A stretch of 64,000 bases of DNA, from NCBI RefSeq assembly GCF_021869535.1, contig NW_026262690.1, positions 87,589,995 to 87,653,994 on the forward strand, read 5' to 3'. The position numbers and the translations under genes are program-made. This DNA is from Mytilus californianus (lineage: Eukaryota > Mollusca > Bivalvia > Mytilida > Mytilidae). The notes under the pieces were generated by a model. That model was not told the DNA's origin and searched no databases. It was given only the letters and a program-made list of their open reading frames with translations. This document shows positions 36,201 to 45,325 of this stretch, piece after piece; within the stretch, counting starts at the first letter, position 1; every line of letters begins with the position of its first letter.

Positions 36201-37062
36201 TTCAGTGGTTAACACTGATTGCTGCCTTTCATATTTGTTTTTCGTTTAATTGTTTTATCACAAATAAGACCTTTGTTTTTCGCTTGAAATATATTTTGTC
36301 ATTGAGGGGCCGTTTAAAGCTTATTATACGATATGGGTTTTGTTTTTTATTGAAAGCCGTATGGTAGCCTGTCTACGTCGTTGACAATCATACTACCTTT
36401 TCTTATTTTTATAACAAGTAATATTTTGAACTATTAAACATACCCAAAAAAAACTATGATTAGTTATCATCAAACCAAGTCAGGAATATGGCAGTTGTTA
36501 TCAGATGGTCCGTTTGCATTTGTAGTTCAGTGTTTCTGTTGTTCCCGTGTTTCATGTCTGTTTGTTTTGTTCACACATCGTTGTCAATATAATGGAATTT
36601 GATGCTACTGTGATACAAATGAGAGATTTAGCTAGCTATAAAACCAGGTTTAATCCACCATTTTCTACATAAGAATATGTTTGTACCAAGTCAGGAATAT
36701 GACAGTTGTTATCCATTCGTTTGGTGTGTTTGAACTTTTTAATTCTGCCATTTCATTAGGGACTTACCGATCTGAATTTTCCTCGGAGTTTAGTATTTTT
36801 GTGATTTTACTTTTTCCTCGGAGTTCAGTATTTTTGTGATTTTACTTTTCCGTCCTATATTTGATGTGTTGCTCTCTGATTTAATTAGTAACCGGATTTA
36901 ATTTGTTATTCATATTATTTCTTGCTTAAACAAATTTAACTATTATACTGCGGTATATTACTGTTGCCTTTATTTAATGAATACTATATATAAAAAAAAA
37001 GATTACCTAAATTTTATTGGCCCACACCCATAGCGGCGATCTTCATTTTGATTGGCGACCAT
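20981..37062 (-). CDS. Organic-anion-transporting polypeptide (OATP/SLCO), complete, 12 exons
   Basis: This is a plasma-membrane MFS carrier that takes up amphipathic organic anions (family knowledge). Coding exons: 37007-37062, 35472-35797, 34100-34318, 33691-33793, 32885-33006, 30231-30352, 28962-29100, 28239-28431, 27878-28028, 26039-26205, 21739-21803, 20981-21270. They sum to 1953 nt, 650 residues, normal for the family. All junctions are GT-AG and phases agree. TM1 is near residues 29-53; [10 protein letters not shown] (86-95) is the MFS loop; NWS and NTT sites lie at 132 and 142. WVGAWW (245-250) is the OATP signature, preceded by DPQ where DPR is usual. A cysteine-rich Kazal-like loop spans 437-503. 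[17 protein letters not shown] leads to the last TMs. The start is the only in-frame ATG in exon 1, followed by YGCGPIKF. The N-terminal half recalls SLCO4A1; substrates are unknown. A decayed tandem copy lies upstream. Confidence 0.92.
21739..21803 (-). CDS. OATP exon 11 (65 nt, TM11)
   Basis: It encodes [20 protein letters not shown] plus part of Gly555. It is too short to appear as an open frame but is fixed by both phases and by its perfect counterpart at 47075-47139. Confidence 0.92.
21940..23815 (+). mobile_element. 5'-truncated Penelope-like copy in intron 11, interrupted
   Basis: The RT frame enters at ATTCCAGCAGCGCATGCATA ([12 protein letters not shown]). It is broken at 21971 by another element and resumes at 23444 with [20 protein letters not shown] and [15 protein letters not shown], then the 3' tail to CGCCCCTCTTTT. 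The orientation is opposite to the OATP gene. The pseudogene copy has uninterrupted sequence at the same point (about 47335), so this insertion came after the duplication or was lost there. Confidence 0.7.
21971..23437. mobile_element. 1.47-kb element with inverted subrepeat ends, inside the retroelement
   Basis: The ends are ATGTAACACTCAGAAACGTG at left and the complement of ATGTAACACTCACAAACGAG at right. Inverted repeats of about 40 bp continue into TTCC-CGTGTCC words. Further CCCAAACGTGTCC units follow inward on the left (22000-22144) and their complement (GGACACGTTTGGGG) on the right (23297-23403). GTATAT and GTACAT border the element, a possible imperfect 6-bp target duplication. No transposase frame is visible. 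It splits the RT coding sequence of the host retroelement at a valine-tyrosine codon pair, proving it is an insertion. Confidence 0.7.
24455..25690 (+). mobile_element. Decayed Penelope-like RT fragment in intron 10
   Basis: The words TCTATCAAAACTTTTGAC (SIKTFD, RT motif A region) begin the piece. It is cut by a 24538-25135 insertion and resumes with [29 protein letters not shown] and a damaged MGTNCAP segment, then a 3' tail (TACGTCCCGCCATTG). The pseudogene copy holds the same fragment at 48200-48570 and 49560-49850 without the 24538 insertion. Confidence 0.65.
24538..25135 (-). mobile_element. Family D insertion inside the older RT fragment
   Basis: It begins TAAAATCACATAAATACTGA and carries AAACCTGGCTTTATTGC and a T-poor tail with repeated AGAGTCACGT words. 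It is absent at the orthologous position 48285 in the pseudogene copy. Confidence 0.6.
25690..25925 (+). repeat. Family D tail in intron 10
   Basis: TTGTTCACACATTGTTGTCA to TTACTTTGTTTTC, in the sense orientation of the family. It lies directly after the RT-derived tail. Confidence 0.6.
26039..26205 (-). CDS. OATP exon 10 (rest of loop, TM10)
   Basis: It spans residues 478-532. It begins [10 protein letters not shown] and has the last loop cysteines (499, 503). It then runs into TM10 and MSPIVTAIF. This is the exon that is missing from the tandem copy. Confidence 0.92.
26460..27740 (-). mobile_element. Penelope-like copy in intron 9 with nested family D
   Basis: The 3' tail occupies 26460-26800; degraded RT words (the complements of GCATACAGGGTATATATCTC and GTTGACAACATATTTGTTACG) run to 27740. 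A family D piece (27170-27360) interrupts it. The same element sits at 49857-50660 in the pseudogene copy, so it predates the duplication. Confidence 0.65.
27878..28028 (-). CDS. OATP exon 9 (Kazal-like loop)
   Basis: It spans residues 428-477. The cysteine pattern [21 protein letters not shown] is the Kazal-type module of the large extracellular loop between TM9 and TM10. Confidence 0.92.
28239..28431 (-). CDS. OATP exon 8 (TM8-TM9)
   Basis: It spans residues 364-426. [20 protein letters not shown] is the glycine-rich TM8 with its basic end, then [14 protein letters not shown] (TM9). The donor is GT followed by gtgagt, which fixes the two extra coding bases and the phase. Confidence 0.9.
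28962..29100 (-). CDS. OATP exon 7 (TM7-TM8)
   Basis: It spans residues 317-362. It begins [18 protein letters not shown] and ends DLATAGIII, a typical OATP TM7/TM8 region. Confidence 0.9.
29110..30230. other. OATP intron 6
   Basis: No gene is visible. Much of it aligns to 52060-52710 in the pseudogene copy, with a longer 5' part here. Confidence 0.5.
30231..30352 (-). CDS. OATP exon 6 (central cytoplasmic loop)
   Basis: It spans residues 277-316. It is a charged loop with no TM, leading to DFPRSFQLL before TM7. Acceptor acaag, donor gtaagg. Confidence 0.88.
30600..30960 (-). repeat. Family C tail in intron 5
   Basis: It contains ATGTGGTATGAGTGCCTATG, TTATAGGTCAAAGTACAG, TCTTCAACACGGAGCCTTGA and AACATCAGATTCCTGAC. 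It is absent from the shorter intron of the pseudogene copy. Confidence 0.65.
31160..31845. other. OATP intron 5, central part
   Basis: AT-rich. It has a short family 3 tail end at 31120-31150. Near 31440-31480 lie the words CTCGCAGTTACTGACAG, which resemble 40490-40540 inverted. Confidence 0.4.
31850..32760 (-). mobile_element. Penelope-like RT fragment, family 2, in intron 5
   Basis: The minus-strand frame at 32075-32365 reads [19 protein letters not shown] (motif B) and [11 protein letters not shown] (motif C, YLDD). After a frame loss, 31990-31840 reads [15 protein letters not shown] and [11 protein letters not shown]. The sequence differs clearly from the family at 1183. A related C-terminus is at 59265. 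Only a remnant of it (53390-53600) is left in the pseudogene copy. Confidence 0.7.
32885..33006 (-). CDS. OATP exon 5 (family signature, TM6)
   Basis: It spans residues 236-275. [14 protein letters not shown] is the OATP signature at the start of TM6, and GYPRRLP is the start of the central cytoplasmic loop. Confidence 0.92.
33125..33490 (-). repeat. Degenerate minisatellite of about 35 bp in intron 4
   Basis: Units of the type GAGAAGGCACGTGAATCAAA followed by ATTTCAAAGAT are clear at the left end and fade to the right (GAAGAACATAAAT words). The pseudogene intron (53965-54370) has the same array with one extra clear unit. Confidence 0.8.
33691..33793 (-). CDS. OATP exon 4 (TM5)
   Basis: It spans residues 202-234, with the helix [18 protein letters not shown] and a following loop rich in Asp. 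Acceptor ttttcag, donor gtaagt. Confidence 0.88.
34100..34318 (-). CDS. OATP exon 3 (first large loop and TM4)
   Basis: It spans residues 129-200. A Ser/Asn-rich extracellular loop carries two N-glycosylation sequons. It is followed by [18 protein letters not shown] and [16 protein letters not shown]. Donor gtgaga. Confidence 0.9.
34500..35095 (-). mobile_element. Family 3 tail and family F repeat in intron 2
   Basis: It starts AAATAAAGGCAACAGTAGTA, passes CTGACTTGGTACAGGAC and ends with family F words from 34895 (CAATACGCCAGACGTGCG, AATGACGCTCAGA). It is absent from the corresponding pseudogene intron (55740-55970), so it is probably younger than the duplication. Confidence 0.65.
35472..35797 (-). 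CDS. OATP exon 2 (TM1-TM3)
   Basis: It spans residues 20-127. It contains [18 protein letters not shown], the TM1 to TM2 turn, the loop [11 protein letters not shown] and [15 protein letters not shown]. Acceptor attcag, donor gtatga. Confidence 0.9.
35800..36225. other. OATP intron 1, 3' part
   Basis: It contains a worn family 1 tail at 35890-36010 (GGCCTTAAAGAAAAAC to GAAGGGTAAGCAG) that is shared with the pseudogene copy (56395-56530). Confidence 0.5.
36225..36400 (+). repeat. Family C tail in intron 1
   Basis: ATAAGACCTTTGTTTTTCGC through TTGAAAGCCGTATGGTAGCC. It is shared with 56750-56945, so it was present before the duplication. Confidence 0.65.
36540..36975 (+). mobile_element. Family D tail joined to a family 3 tail end, intron 1
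   Basis: TTGTTCCCGTGTTTCATG opens the block. It then has the family D words (two copies of TCCTCGGAGTTYAGTATTTT near 36780 and 36815) and ends TATACTGCGGTATATTACTG. The pseudogene copy has only the family 3 tail (57180-57430) here; family D was inserted into it in this copy. Confidence 0.6.
37007..37062 (-). CDS. OATP exon 1 (start codon)
   Basis: It encodes [18 protein letters not shown] plus two bases of Ser19; donor gtaatc. The cytoplasmic N-terminus is short. The same exon is intact in length in the copy at 57459-57514. Confidence 0.85.
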
Positions 37063-38435
37063 TCTCGATGACACAGGCAGAAGAACTTGTAACAACTAGC
37101 TAGTATGTACAACAAGTCCTTTTTATCTATAAGATTATTTAACATTATGAACAACTTCAATACAAGTAGGTTCAATAAATACTATTACATATATTTGACA
37201 TCAACCAAATGTTTATATATATATATATATAGAAAGTGTTACTTCATATCCCACATCACATTCCAAGATCTAAATCGCGACGTTAATATATTTCTATTTG
37301 GTACATCTGTTACATTGGTTGAAAGTAGTCATGCGACGCAAAAATTTTTGAGATACATCGTATTTAAAAAAAAAAAAAAAAAAAAAAAAACCAGAAAATC
37401 AAGTGTAACAATCCAAGTTTTTCCCTATTGATATGGCATTTAGAAAGTGACAACGTTAACCATAGCATCACTCTTTAAAATGGCATTACGAAAGTGACAA
37501 ACCTCTTATCACACTATACATACTATATTTAGAAAGTTAAAAACCCTGTTATTATCCTTTAAATAGGGCATAAAGAAAGTGATAACTGTATCATTACCCA
37601 ATAAAAACAATAATCAAAGACCTGATGTCTGATAATTCTATATTACACGTACACAATTAAATGAACTGTTTAAACCACTGTCAGAGTTATAAGTGTTATT
37701 TATTATAATTTTTGAACAGTAAATGTAATCAAAATATAATGACACCATTACGACCTTCATTGATGTGTTTAGTGATAAACCAATCGGGGAAATACCATCC
37801 TCGTATCGACGATTCTTATTGTCTTAACATTATAATGTACGACTTATTGTCAATGTTATACGAAATATTGGGGTTATTTCTGGCATCTCTATTATTGCGT
37901 ATAAAGTTATTTGTATGAAAATAGTTTAGATTGACCTTGGAATACAAGTCTGATAAAACCTTGGTAAAGTTAGATATGGTATTCACATTTGTTTGAAGTG
38001 CATATAAATCGTAACACTAAATATGAAAGACAATTCAATCCCGCTTAGGCACATTTTTATTATTGAACAGAGACAGTGATGAGGTACATATAAAAATAGA
38101 TTTCGTCACATCAAACATTATACGAGGTTATGATAGATATGAAATGAAAAAAATTGAATAACATATGGGAATATCTAATTTTAATGCTAGATTTTTATAA
38201 TTATGTTTCTAAGCCTACCTCTTCCTGTTTTGTCTTATCCTTGTTTTTGCATTTTTATTGTTTATTATTACATAAAGATCAAACACAACTCAGATAAACA
38301 TTCAGTTTACATATAAATGTGTTATCTTCAGTGTCTCTTCATATCTCAAATCTATGAGATAACCATTTATCAGAATGGTCCCTACTTATCACTGAAAATG
38401 TCATTTATTTTTCACTATTATCTATATTTAAAAAA
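37063..38435. other. OATP 5' flank, conserved in the tandem copy
   Basis: It corresponds to 57515-58725 with scattered indels (CATCACTCTTTAAAATGGC, CTGGAATACAAG-type words in both). A TA run (37215-37232) and a 24-bp A run (37366-37389) lie in it. I do not see a convincing TATA box or initiator, and the 5' end of the mRNA is unknown. Confidence 0.5.
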
Positions 38436-38439
38436 TAAG

Positions 38440-38700
38440 ATGTGGTATGATTGCTAATGAGACAACTCACCACAAGAGACCAAAATGACACAAAAATTAA
38501 CAACTATAGGTCACCGTACGGCCTTCAACAATGAGAAAAGCCCATACCGCATAGTCAGCTATAACAATGTAAAACAATTCAAACGAGAAAACTAACGGCC
38601 TAATTTATGTACAAAAAAATATAAACGAAAAACAAATATGTAACACATAAACAAACGACAACCACTGAATTACAGGCTCCTGACTTGGGACAAGCACATA
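38440..38700 (-). repeat. Family C tail, inverted
   Basis: GATGTGGTATGATTGCTAAT, ATAGGTCACCGTACGGCC and TTACAGGCTCCTGACTTGGG. It is not present at the matching site near 58725, so it is a later insertion. Confidence 0.65.
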
Positions 38701-38744
38701 CATAGAAAATATCTATGTATGTTTTTATTTATGACATTCTGGTA

Positions 38745-39340
38745 AAACATAAAGGCAACAGTAGTATACCGCTGTTCGAAATTCATAAATCGATTGAGAA
38801 AAAACAAATCCGGGTTACAAACTAAAACTGAGGGAAACACATTAAATATAAGAGGAGAACTACGACACAACAGAAACACAACATTAAAATGTAACACACA
38901 CAGAAACGAACTATAATATAACAATGGTCATTTTCCTGACTTGGTACAGGACATTTTAAGAAAAAAATGGTGGGTTGAACCTGGTTTTGTGGCTAGCCAA
39001 ACCTCTCGCTTTTATGGCAATGTTAAATATAACATTAAAATGACAACATTACATGACAGGACTACAATACAAATAAATGGGAGAACATATAGGACAGAGA
39101 AACATACAAATAACAGCAAACATAATGTACCAGGTTTAAAATTAAATACGCAAGACGCGCGTTTCGTCCACACAAGACTAATCAGTGACGCTCAGATCAA
39201 AAAAGTTCGAAAGCCAAAACAAGTACAAAGTTGAAGAGCATTGAGGACCAAAAGTTCCAAATTGTGCCAAATACGGCTAAGGTTATATGTCTGGGATAAG
39301 AATATCCTTAGTATTTAGAATAATTCATACTTTTGTAAAC
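38745..39340 (-). mobile_element. Family 3 tail followed by family F repeat
   Basis: AAAGGCAACAGTAGTATACC through TTGGTACAGGACATTTTAAG, then from 39135 GCAAGACGCGCGTTTCGTCC and TAATCAGTGACGCTCAGA. It is very similar to 34500-35095, including the order of the two parts. Confidence 0.7.
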
Positions 39341-39639
39341 AGTAAATTTATAAAAAAAAAATGACTATATAATAGATATACATGATAACACCGAAGTGGT
39401 GACTAACTACAGAATAAAAAAGGATACATAAAACAACATAAACCAGCACATAAAAATTCACAGCCGAGTTAGCCAAAGAGATCAACGCAAAAAAATGTGA
39501 CGTCACATTTGAATTTCTGAAATTTCCCCAAAATAGGATAGAATTAGGAAAGAAATCAAGATTTGGTTTAAAATACTCATATAACATTTATTAATAACAA
39601 TGAAAATTACAATACTAATTAATATAAAATGTGGTAGTA

Positions 39640-40120
39640 ATTAGACTAAGTGGTGCATTTGTCGATTTTTAAAATTCTTTTAAAACTTTTTTCTTTATTT
39701 TCATATTATTTTATGTTCCATGAGACATGTTTTCGTCTTATTTACATGCATTGTTAGGTGAAGATGCATTAAAAACAAAGTTGTTTTTCATTTAAAAAAT
39801 GTAGATTGAGCTATTGTTGTACGGTCAAAATTTTATCAATACTTTTAAAATTCTATTGGCTCTGGTTGACAACAACAAATGGAAATTTTGAACGACCTTG
39901 ACTAGCTGTAAAGCCCTTGCACGGTCGGTATCTGGTTGAGAGTTGTCTGATTAGTATTTATACCACATCTTCTTACTTTTATTTGGTTGCAGGCTTTGTT
40001 GTTCTTACTGTGAAGATGCAGTAGAATGAGCCCCCGAACCTGTGGTATATGAACTTATAGTTTACAGTTTTTTATTATTGAGACAGTTTTCTATATCTTC
40101 TATTATATTCAATTTTAACT
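39640..40120. repeat. Far end of the tandem duplication, 5' flank
   Basis: It aligns to about 58750-59190 (GTGCATTTGTCGATTTTT, then a CAGGCTTTGTTG-like segment against CAGGGTTCGTTG). Beyond about 40120 and 59190 I can no longer match the two copies. Confidence 0.6.
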
Positions 40121-40196
40121 CTCTATTGGACAAAGCACATATGATAAATTTTGAAATCCCAGTGTACAACATATACGACATATACACCATGAAAAA

Positions 40197-40330
40197 TAAT
40201 ATCTTCATTTTGATCGGCGATGACACCGGCAGAAGTACCTGTAACAACTAGCTAGTATGTACAACAAGTCCTTCTTATCTAGGTTTGATAAATACTATTA
40301 CACATATTTGACCGAAACCATATATCATGT
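40197..40330 (-). pseudogene. Third OATP exon 1 relic, start codon deleted
   Basis: It matches 37041-37110 and its flank (CTTCATTTTGATCGGCGA, TGTAACAACTAGCTAGTATG, TACAACAAGTCC). The ten bases CCATTCTCGA, which hold the ATG in the intact gene, are missing. The 3' part of the exon and its donor are not present. It shows that the first exon and leader were copied a third time, or that a third gene copy has been mostly lost. Confidence 0.7.
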
Positions 40331-40394
40331 TTTCTCTGACTGTATATGACGTTTTCTCTGACTGTTTATGAAGTTTTCTCTGACTGTTAATGAC
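40329..40394 (+). repeat. Three tandem copies of a 22-bp unit
   Basis: GTTTTCTCTGACTGTATATG and variants repeat three times. Confidence 0.85.
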
Positions 40395-40739
40395 GTCTTT
40401 ACACTAAATCCATTGGATGTTGGATGTGTAATGATTGATACTTAAGTCTTAGATGAAAGATTTTTTTATATTAGTTGTTATTGGCTTTGAACTAGCTGCC
40501 AGTAACTGTTAGTACTCTCAGATCTGTACTTAGTGTCTTTTTGTTGTTGGGATGTTAAAGTACCGGTCACATCCACGTGTTTTTGTTACTGTGGATTCAT
40601 TATAATTCGTTGGATACCAATTTTCGTGAATTTCGTGGGTACAGGTGAACAACAAAATTAAATGTTAAACGAATAACAGATTTTCTATAGGATTGTATGC
40701 AGACTCCTGCAAAACCACGAAATTAAAGAGCCTAGGGTA

Positions 40740-41740
40740 CTAATTGTGCACCCTTACTGGCCGATTTGTTTTTGTACTCGTATGAAGCGGAATTCATTCA
40801 GAACCTTCTAAAAAACAAAAACAATTTCCCATTTCTCAGCAGTAACATACCCTCTGCCCCTTCGTATGGTGTTTACATATCTCAGTTGATACGTTATGCT
40901 CGTGCATGTTCACACTATACGGACTTCATATACAGAAGTGTGCTCTTTACGTAGAAACTGATCCAACAAAGTTATAAGGAGGAACGATTAAAAATGACAC
41001 TCCGTAAATTTTATGAACACCATCACGAATTGGTTGATCCATACGATGTGTGTCTGTCTAAACTAACTAAGGACATTTTTACCACGTCTTAGATTGTTGT
41101 TTGCCATTTACGTCGTCTGGTCTTTTACTTACCGAACGTGACGACCTATTCCCGAATGTGTCTGTTTTGCTGAGTGTGATTTCGCATTACTTTAAGACTT
41201 GTCAGGGTACTTGTTATCCAACATTAATATATTTAGTTATGATGTTGTATTTGTAAATCTGATCGGATATTGTTAAATGTCTTATCGTTTGTAGCTGAAT
41301 TCTAATTTTTTTAATTTTCTATTCGTATATAAAAGTAAAGATAATTAATCACCCAGTTCATCTATAATATTTTAGTTTGAGGCAACTATACGTACACGAT
41401 TTATTTGTTTTACAGTCTGATTAAGAAGAAATACCGTCATAGCTAGATAAAACAATTAATTATCTAATTACTAACACAATTCTATATTAATAAAATTGTA
41501 ATTGTTACATATTTGTTTTTCGTTCATTTTTTGGTACATTAATTAGGCCGTTGGTTTTCTCGTTTGAGTTGTTTTACATTTGTGAAATCGGGGCCTTTTA
41601 TAGCTGACTATGCGATATGGACTTTCTTCATTGTTGAAGGCCATAAGGTGACCTAACGCTGTTAATTTCCGTGTCATTTGGTCTATTGTGGATAGTTGTT
41701 TCTTAGCCAATCATGCCACATTTTCTTTTTTGCATAAATG
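40740..41740 (+). mobile_element. Penelope-like copy, family 3 (RT C-terminus and tail)
   Basis: The plus-strand frame reads ADLFLYSYEAEFIQNLLK-like words, then PSAPSYGVYISQLIRYAR and, after a stop, LKMTLRKFYEHHHELVDPYD, ending KDIFTTS and a stop at about 41091. A tail follows and passes into a family C segment (41510-41725). The 5' part is missing. Confidence 0.7.
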
Positions 41741-41802
41741 TGACCGGCTATGACATTTCCACGCTATTATTTTGTTGATGTTGCTTAATCTTTAGTTTTC
41801 TA

Positions 41803-42225
41803 TACTAGTCAACAAAAGAAAAGATACATAAGTTTGAACTAAAATTCATCATAAAATATAATAAATAACAAAAACTTTTAAATTATCCAATGAAAAACAT
41901 TCATTTACAAAGCAAATGCATATGATTATAAGAATCTGACCAAATTGGAAATTTAGAGGTATTTAGCACAGGGATCAAATTTATTTTGCGGAAAATGATG
42001 ACAAAAGTCGGCACTTAATTTCGAAGATTATAATAAAGTATTCAAATATATCAAAATGCATTCAAAATATAAAGCAGACCATGTTTAAGTTTTATAGTTT
42101 TAGGTTCTTACATCGATTTTTTAAATTTTTGGGTGAAAATAACACTCTTTGAGAATTCGACCAATAGGGCAATTATTTACCTCGGTACAGTGTATCCGAT
42201 TTCATTTTATATGGAAAATACGTTT
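41803..42225 (+). repeat. Dispersed repeat, uninterrupted copy (empty site)
   Basis: This is the same repeat as 3973-4315 plus 7950-8045, here without the 3.6-kb insertion. The join reads GGGTGAAAATAACACTCTTT at 42132-42151. Confidence 0.8.
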
Positions 42226-43929
42226 TCTGTATAGAGGTTAACTCCTAACTGTCCTACTGCCTGTCGATACTTTTACTTTTAGCATTGCACAAGTCATGTC
42301 TTCTTTGACTGTCCATGAAGTTAAAATACTTAATTTGTTTTAGTTGATTTTTAGTCTCTGATGCATGATTTTTTATCAGTTGTCTCATTGGCACCCATAC
42401 CACATTTTCTTATATACAGTCATTGATTAATACTAGGCATGTGACTTTGCATGGTGTATTTATGGGACACTAGCTACGTGATATAGAAAAAAAAATAGAT
42501 TTTTATTGTTTAATCATTAATGAAAGTGAAAAAGTAAAGTAAAAATTTGGTTTTAGCAACCAGTTTGGTTCAGTTTTGAAAAAATAAGAAAATAAACATT
42601 GCTAATGAATTATTCACTAGCAAGTGAATAATTCAACCTCGTTTTATGAAATGATTTTACTTTGTATACACGTATTATTTGTGAAACTTTTAGTGTTTAA
42701 AAAGGCGAATTTTCTGTATAAAGTCAATAATTATGTAGACTTTTGAAGCCCAATCTATGTATTGCCTTAAATACGCAAATGAAAGATTAAAGAAATATGC
42801 CAATACAGAACGACATGTTTATGAAATATTAGCAAAATCTTTGGAAGACAAATTGTTATAAGTAATGGCGAAAATTGAACTTTAAATATCTGTCTTTTTC
42901 TCTCAACCCAGTTTTCCCCTATTACTTATTATGATGTTGACCGGTCATTGTTATGTATTAGTTTACCTTCAAACTGTTCATGCTTTTCATACATGTATAT
43001 TAATTAAATCAGAACGTGCATGAATGTGTAGAGTAACTTAAATGACCGTCAAACTGGCCACTGGACGAGTCCATATTATATTTATCAATGAAACTAAAGG
43101 TATCAATGGTAAGAATTGCCACTTCTTAAATTTTCACAAAATTTTCCAAATACACAATAGATAAATTATTTTTTAATAGCCTATTGCGGAGATTTAGAGA
43201 AAGCTTACACATAAGACGTTGTATTCCATTAAACAAGTCATTTTCAGAAGATACATGCCGACATACGCCAGGTAAAATTATTGTTTATCTTAACAAAAAA
43301 AAAGAACATTTTTCAGTCACATTGAAATATATATACTAAACTAAATTAATCAGTAAATAAAGTCAAAATATGTCCGATCTGCCTATTTTGGACATCAAAA
43401 GTCAATATGATCGTTTTAAGGTCAATTTTTTCAACCTCACTAAATGGGTCAATATCCCTAATGCGCCTTGAAATGAGGAACTCAAAAGTTGTGTGTAAAC
43501 AAAAAATCTCTGTGTAGTGATATTGAACATGTTTCTATTTTTAACAAATGACTGAGCTTAACCATTTGTGGTGATTAGGAAAGTAGAGGAACATAGAATA
43601 AATGTGTAAAAACTATGGAGCTATTAAATGTGTTCAAAGTATTAAATTTTCAAAGAACTTATTGTGTCAAAAAAGGGATTTTTTACCACGAGGAGCCGCA
43701 TCACGAAAGGATGTTCAGGGTATGCTAATTTACGGAAAAAGTAATCTCACTTCGTACCCCGAAAATTTAACCACATATGTGAAAATGTCACAGCTTCGAA
43801 ACGAGCTATCATACATATCCAAGTTTACGATATGGACTGAGCTACAGGAAAAAACGTTACCATTACCGCCTATGTAAAAACAATTAAAGATATTGACCCA
43901 AATCTTGTTAGGCACTATAGTTATATTAT
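42226..43929. other. No recognisable gene
   Basis: AT-rich. There is a short family C end at 42365-42420. Small open frames (for example 43602-43877) have no motif. Confidence 0.45.
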
Positions 43930-44030
43930 TTTTTTTTACTCGGTTTTGGCTTGTGACCCGTATTTGTTTTCTCTTAATCGATTAATGACTATTGAACAGC
44001 GGTATACTACTTATGTCCTTATATAGACCG
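43930..44030 (+). repeat. Family 3 tail end
   Basis: CTCGGTTTTGGCTTGTGACC and GAACAGCGGTATACTACTTA. Confidence 0.65.
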
Positions 44031-44635
44031 TAGACTAGGTTAGATATATCCTGCCCGATTCGTACCGAGAGTAGTATTTAATATCTAATTTTTATCTTAA
44101 ATTTCCTTGGAGTACTTTTTGTTAATGTAAAACGAAGAAACCTCGGCTAAATTCCTTCTAAACTGTTCTATATATTGTATATGTACTTATTTTCACGACT
44201 TTCGCGGTAGGTAACGAAAATATATACACGCGAATTCAAATGCAGATTTCTTACATATTAACACTCATCATACTCTCGATGCCCTTTTTGTTTATTTAGT
44301 TTTTACTGTTAGCTTTTTCCCAGATGAATACAGTAAACACACTTTCTTATTGCTCAAGTCCATATATATTTAAAACTAGAAGATTTAAAGATTATTATTG
44401 TAGTCTAAAATTCACGTCATTCAATGTTATGAATAAAAAAAAAATATTGGATATTAATTTCAATTTCTTTACTTTTCTTTTTTCATTCATGTACAGACAT
44501 TCATTCAATAAGAGAGGAATTTGTATAAAAGACTTTTTATGTGTTTCCCAATCCTTGCATTGAATTGCTGGTTGTGTTTTATTTATTTGGACAAACAGAC
44601 CATTGATGGACGTACAAAATTCAAAACGTATACAC
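44031..44635. other. No recognisable gene
   Basis: AT-rich with a short incidental frame at 44324-44563. Confidence 0.45.
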
Positions 44636-44639
44636 CTAT

Positions 44640-45325
44640 AACTTTAGTTCCAAATGGTGAAGTTGAAATCATCACTTAGTAAATTTCACGGACGCCATCA
44701 TGAGTTGGTTGACCGTTATGGAATATCCGTTTCACAGATGATATCGGATATGTTCCTTATGTCGTAACCACAATCCCGTTCCCTTTTAAAGAATGTGACT
44801 TGTCGAATTAGACTACTTATATTTATTGGCTTTGTAAAAACATGAGCAACACGACAGGTGCCACATGTGGAGCAGGATCTGCTTACCCTTCCGGAGCACC
44901 TGAGATCACCCTCAGTTGTTGGTGGGGTTCGTGTTGCTGTGACATTTTTACCTTTTGTGTTTGTTTTGTTCACACATCGTTGTAAATATAATGGAATTTG
45001 ATGCGACTGTCATACAAGTGAGAGGTTTAGCTTGCTTTAAAACTAGGTTTAATCCTCTATTTTCTTTATCAGAAAATGCCTGTACCAAGTCAGGAATATG
45101 ACAGTTGTTGTCCATTTGTTTGATGTGTTTGAGCTTTTGATTTTGCCTTTTGATTAGGGCCTTTCCGTTTTGAATTTCGGAGCTTAGTCTTAAGTTTTCT
45201 TTGTTGTGTCTTGTGTAGTATTATTTGTCTGTATGTCTGTTTTCTTTTATAGTCATGGCGTTGTCAGTTTGTTTTCAATCAATGAGTTTGAATGTCCCTC
45301 TGGCATCTTTCGCCACTCTTTTGGC
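44640..45325 (+). mobile_element. Penelope-like family 1 C-terminus and tail, with nested family D
   Basis: The plus-strand frame reads [20 protein letters not shown] and RYGISVSQMISDMFLMS with a stop, the same end as at 1183. The tail is cut after GGTGGGGTTCGTGTTGC by a family D piece (44955-45190) and resumes TTTTCTTTGTTGTGTCTTG to GTATCTTTCG-type words. Confidence 0.75.
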
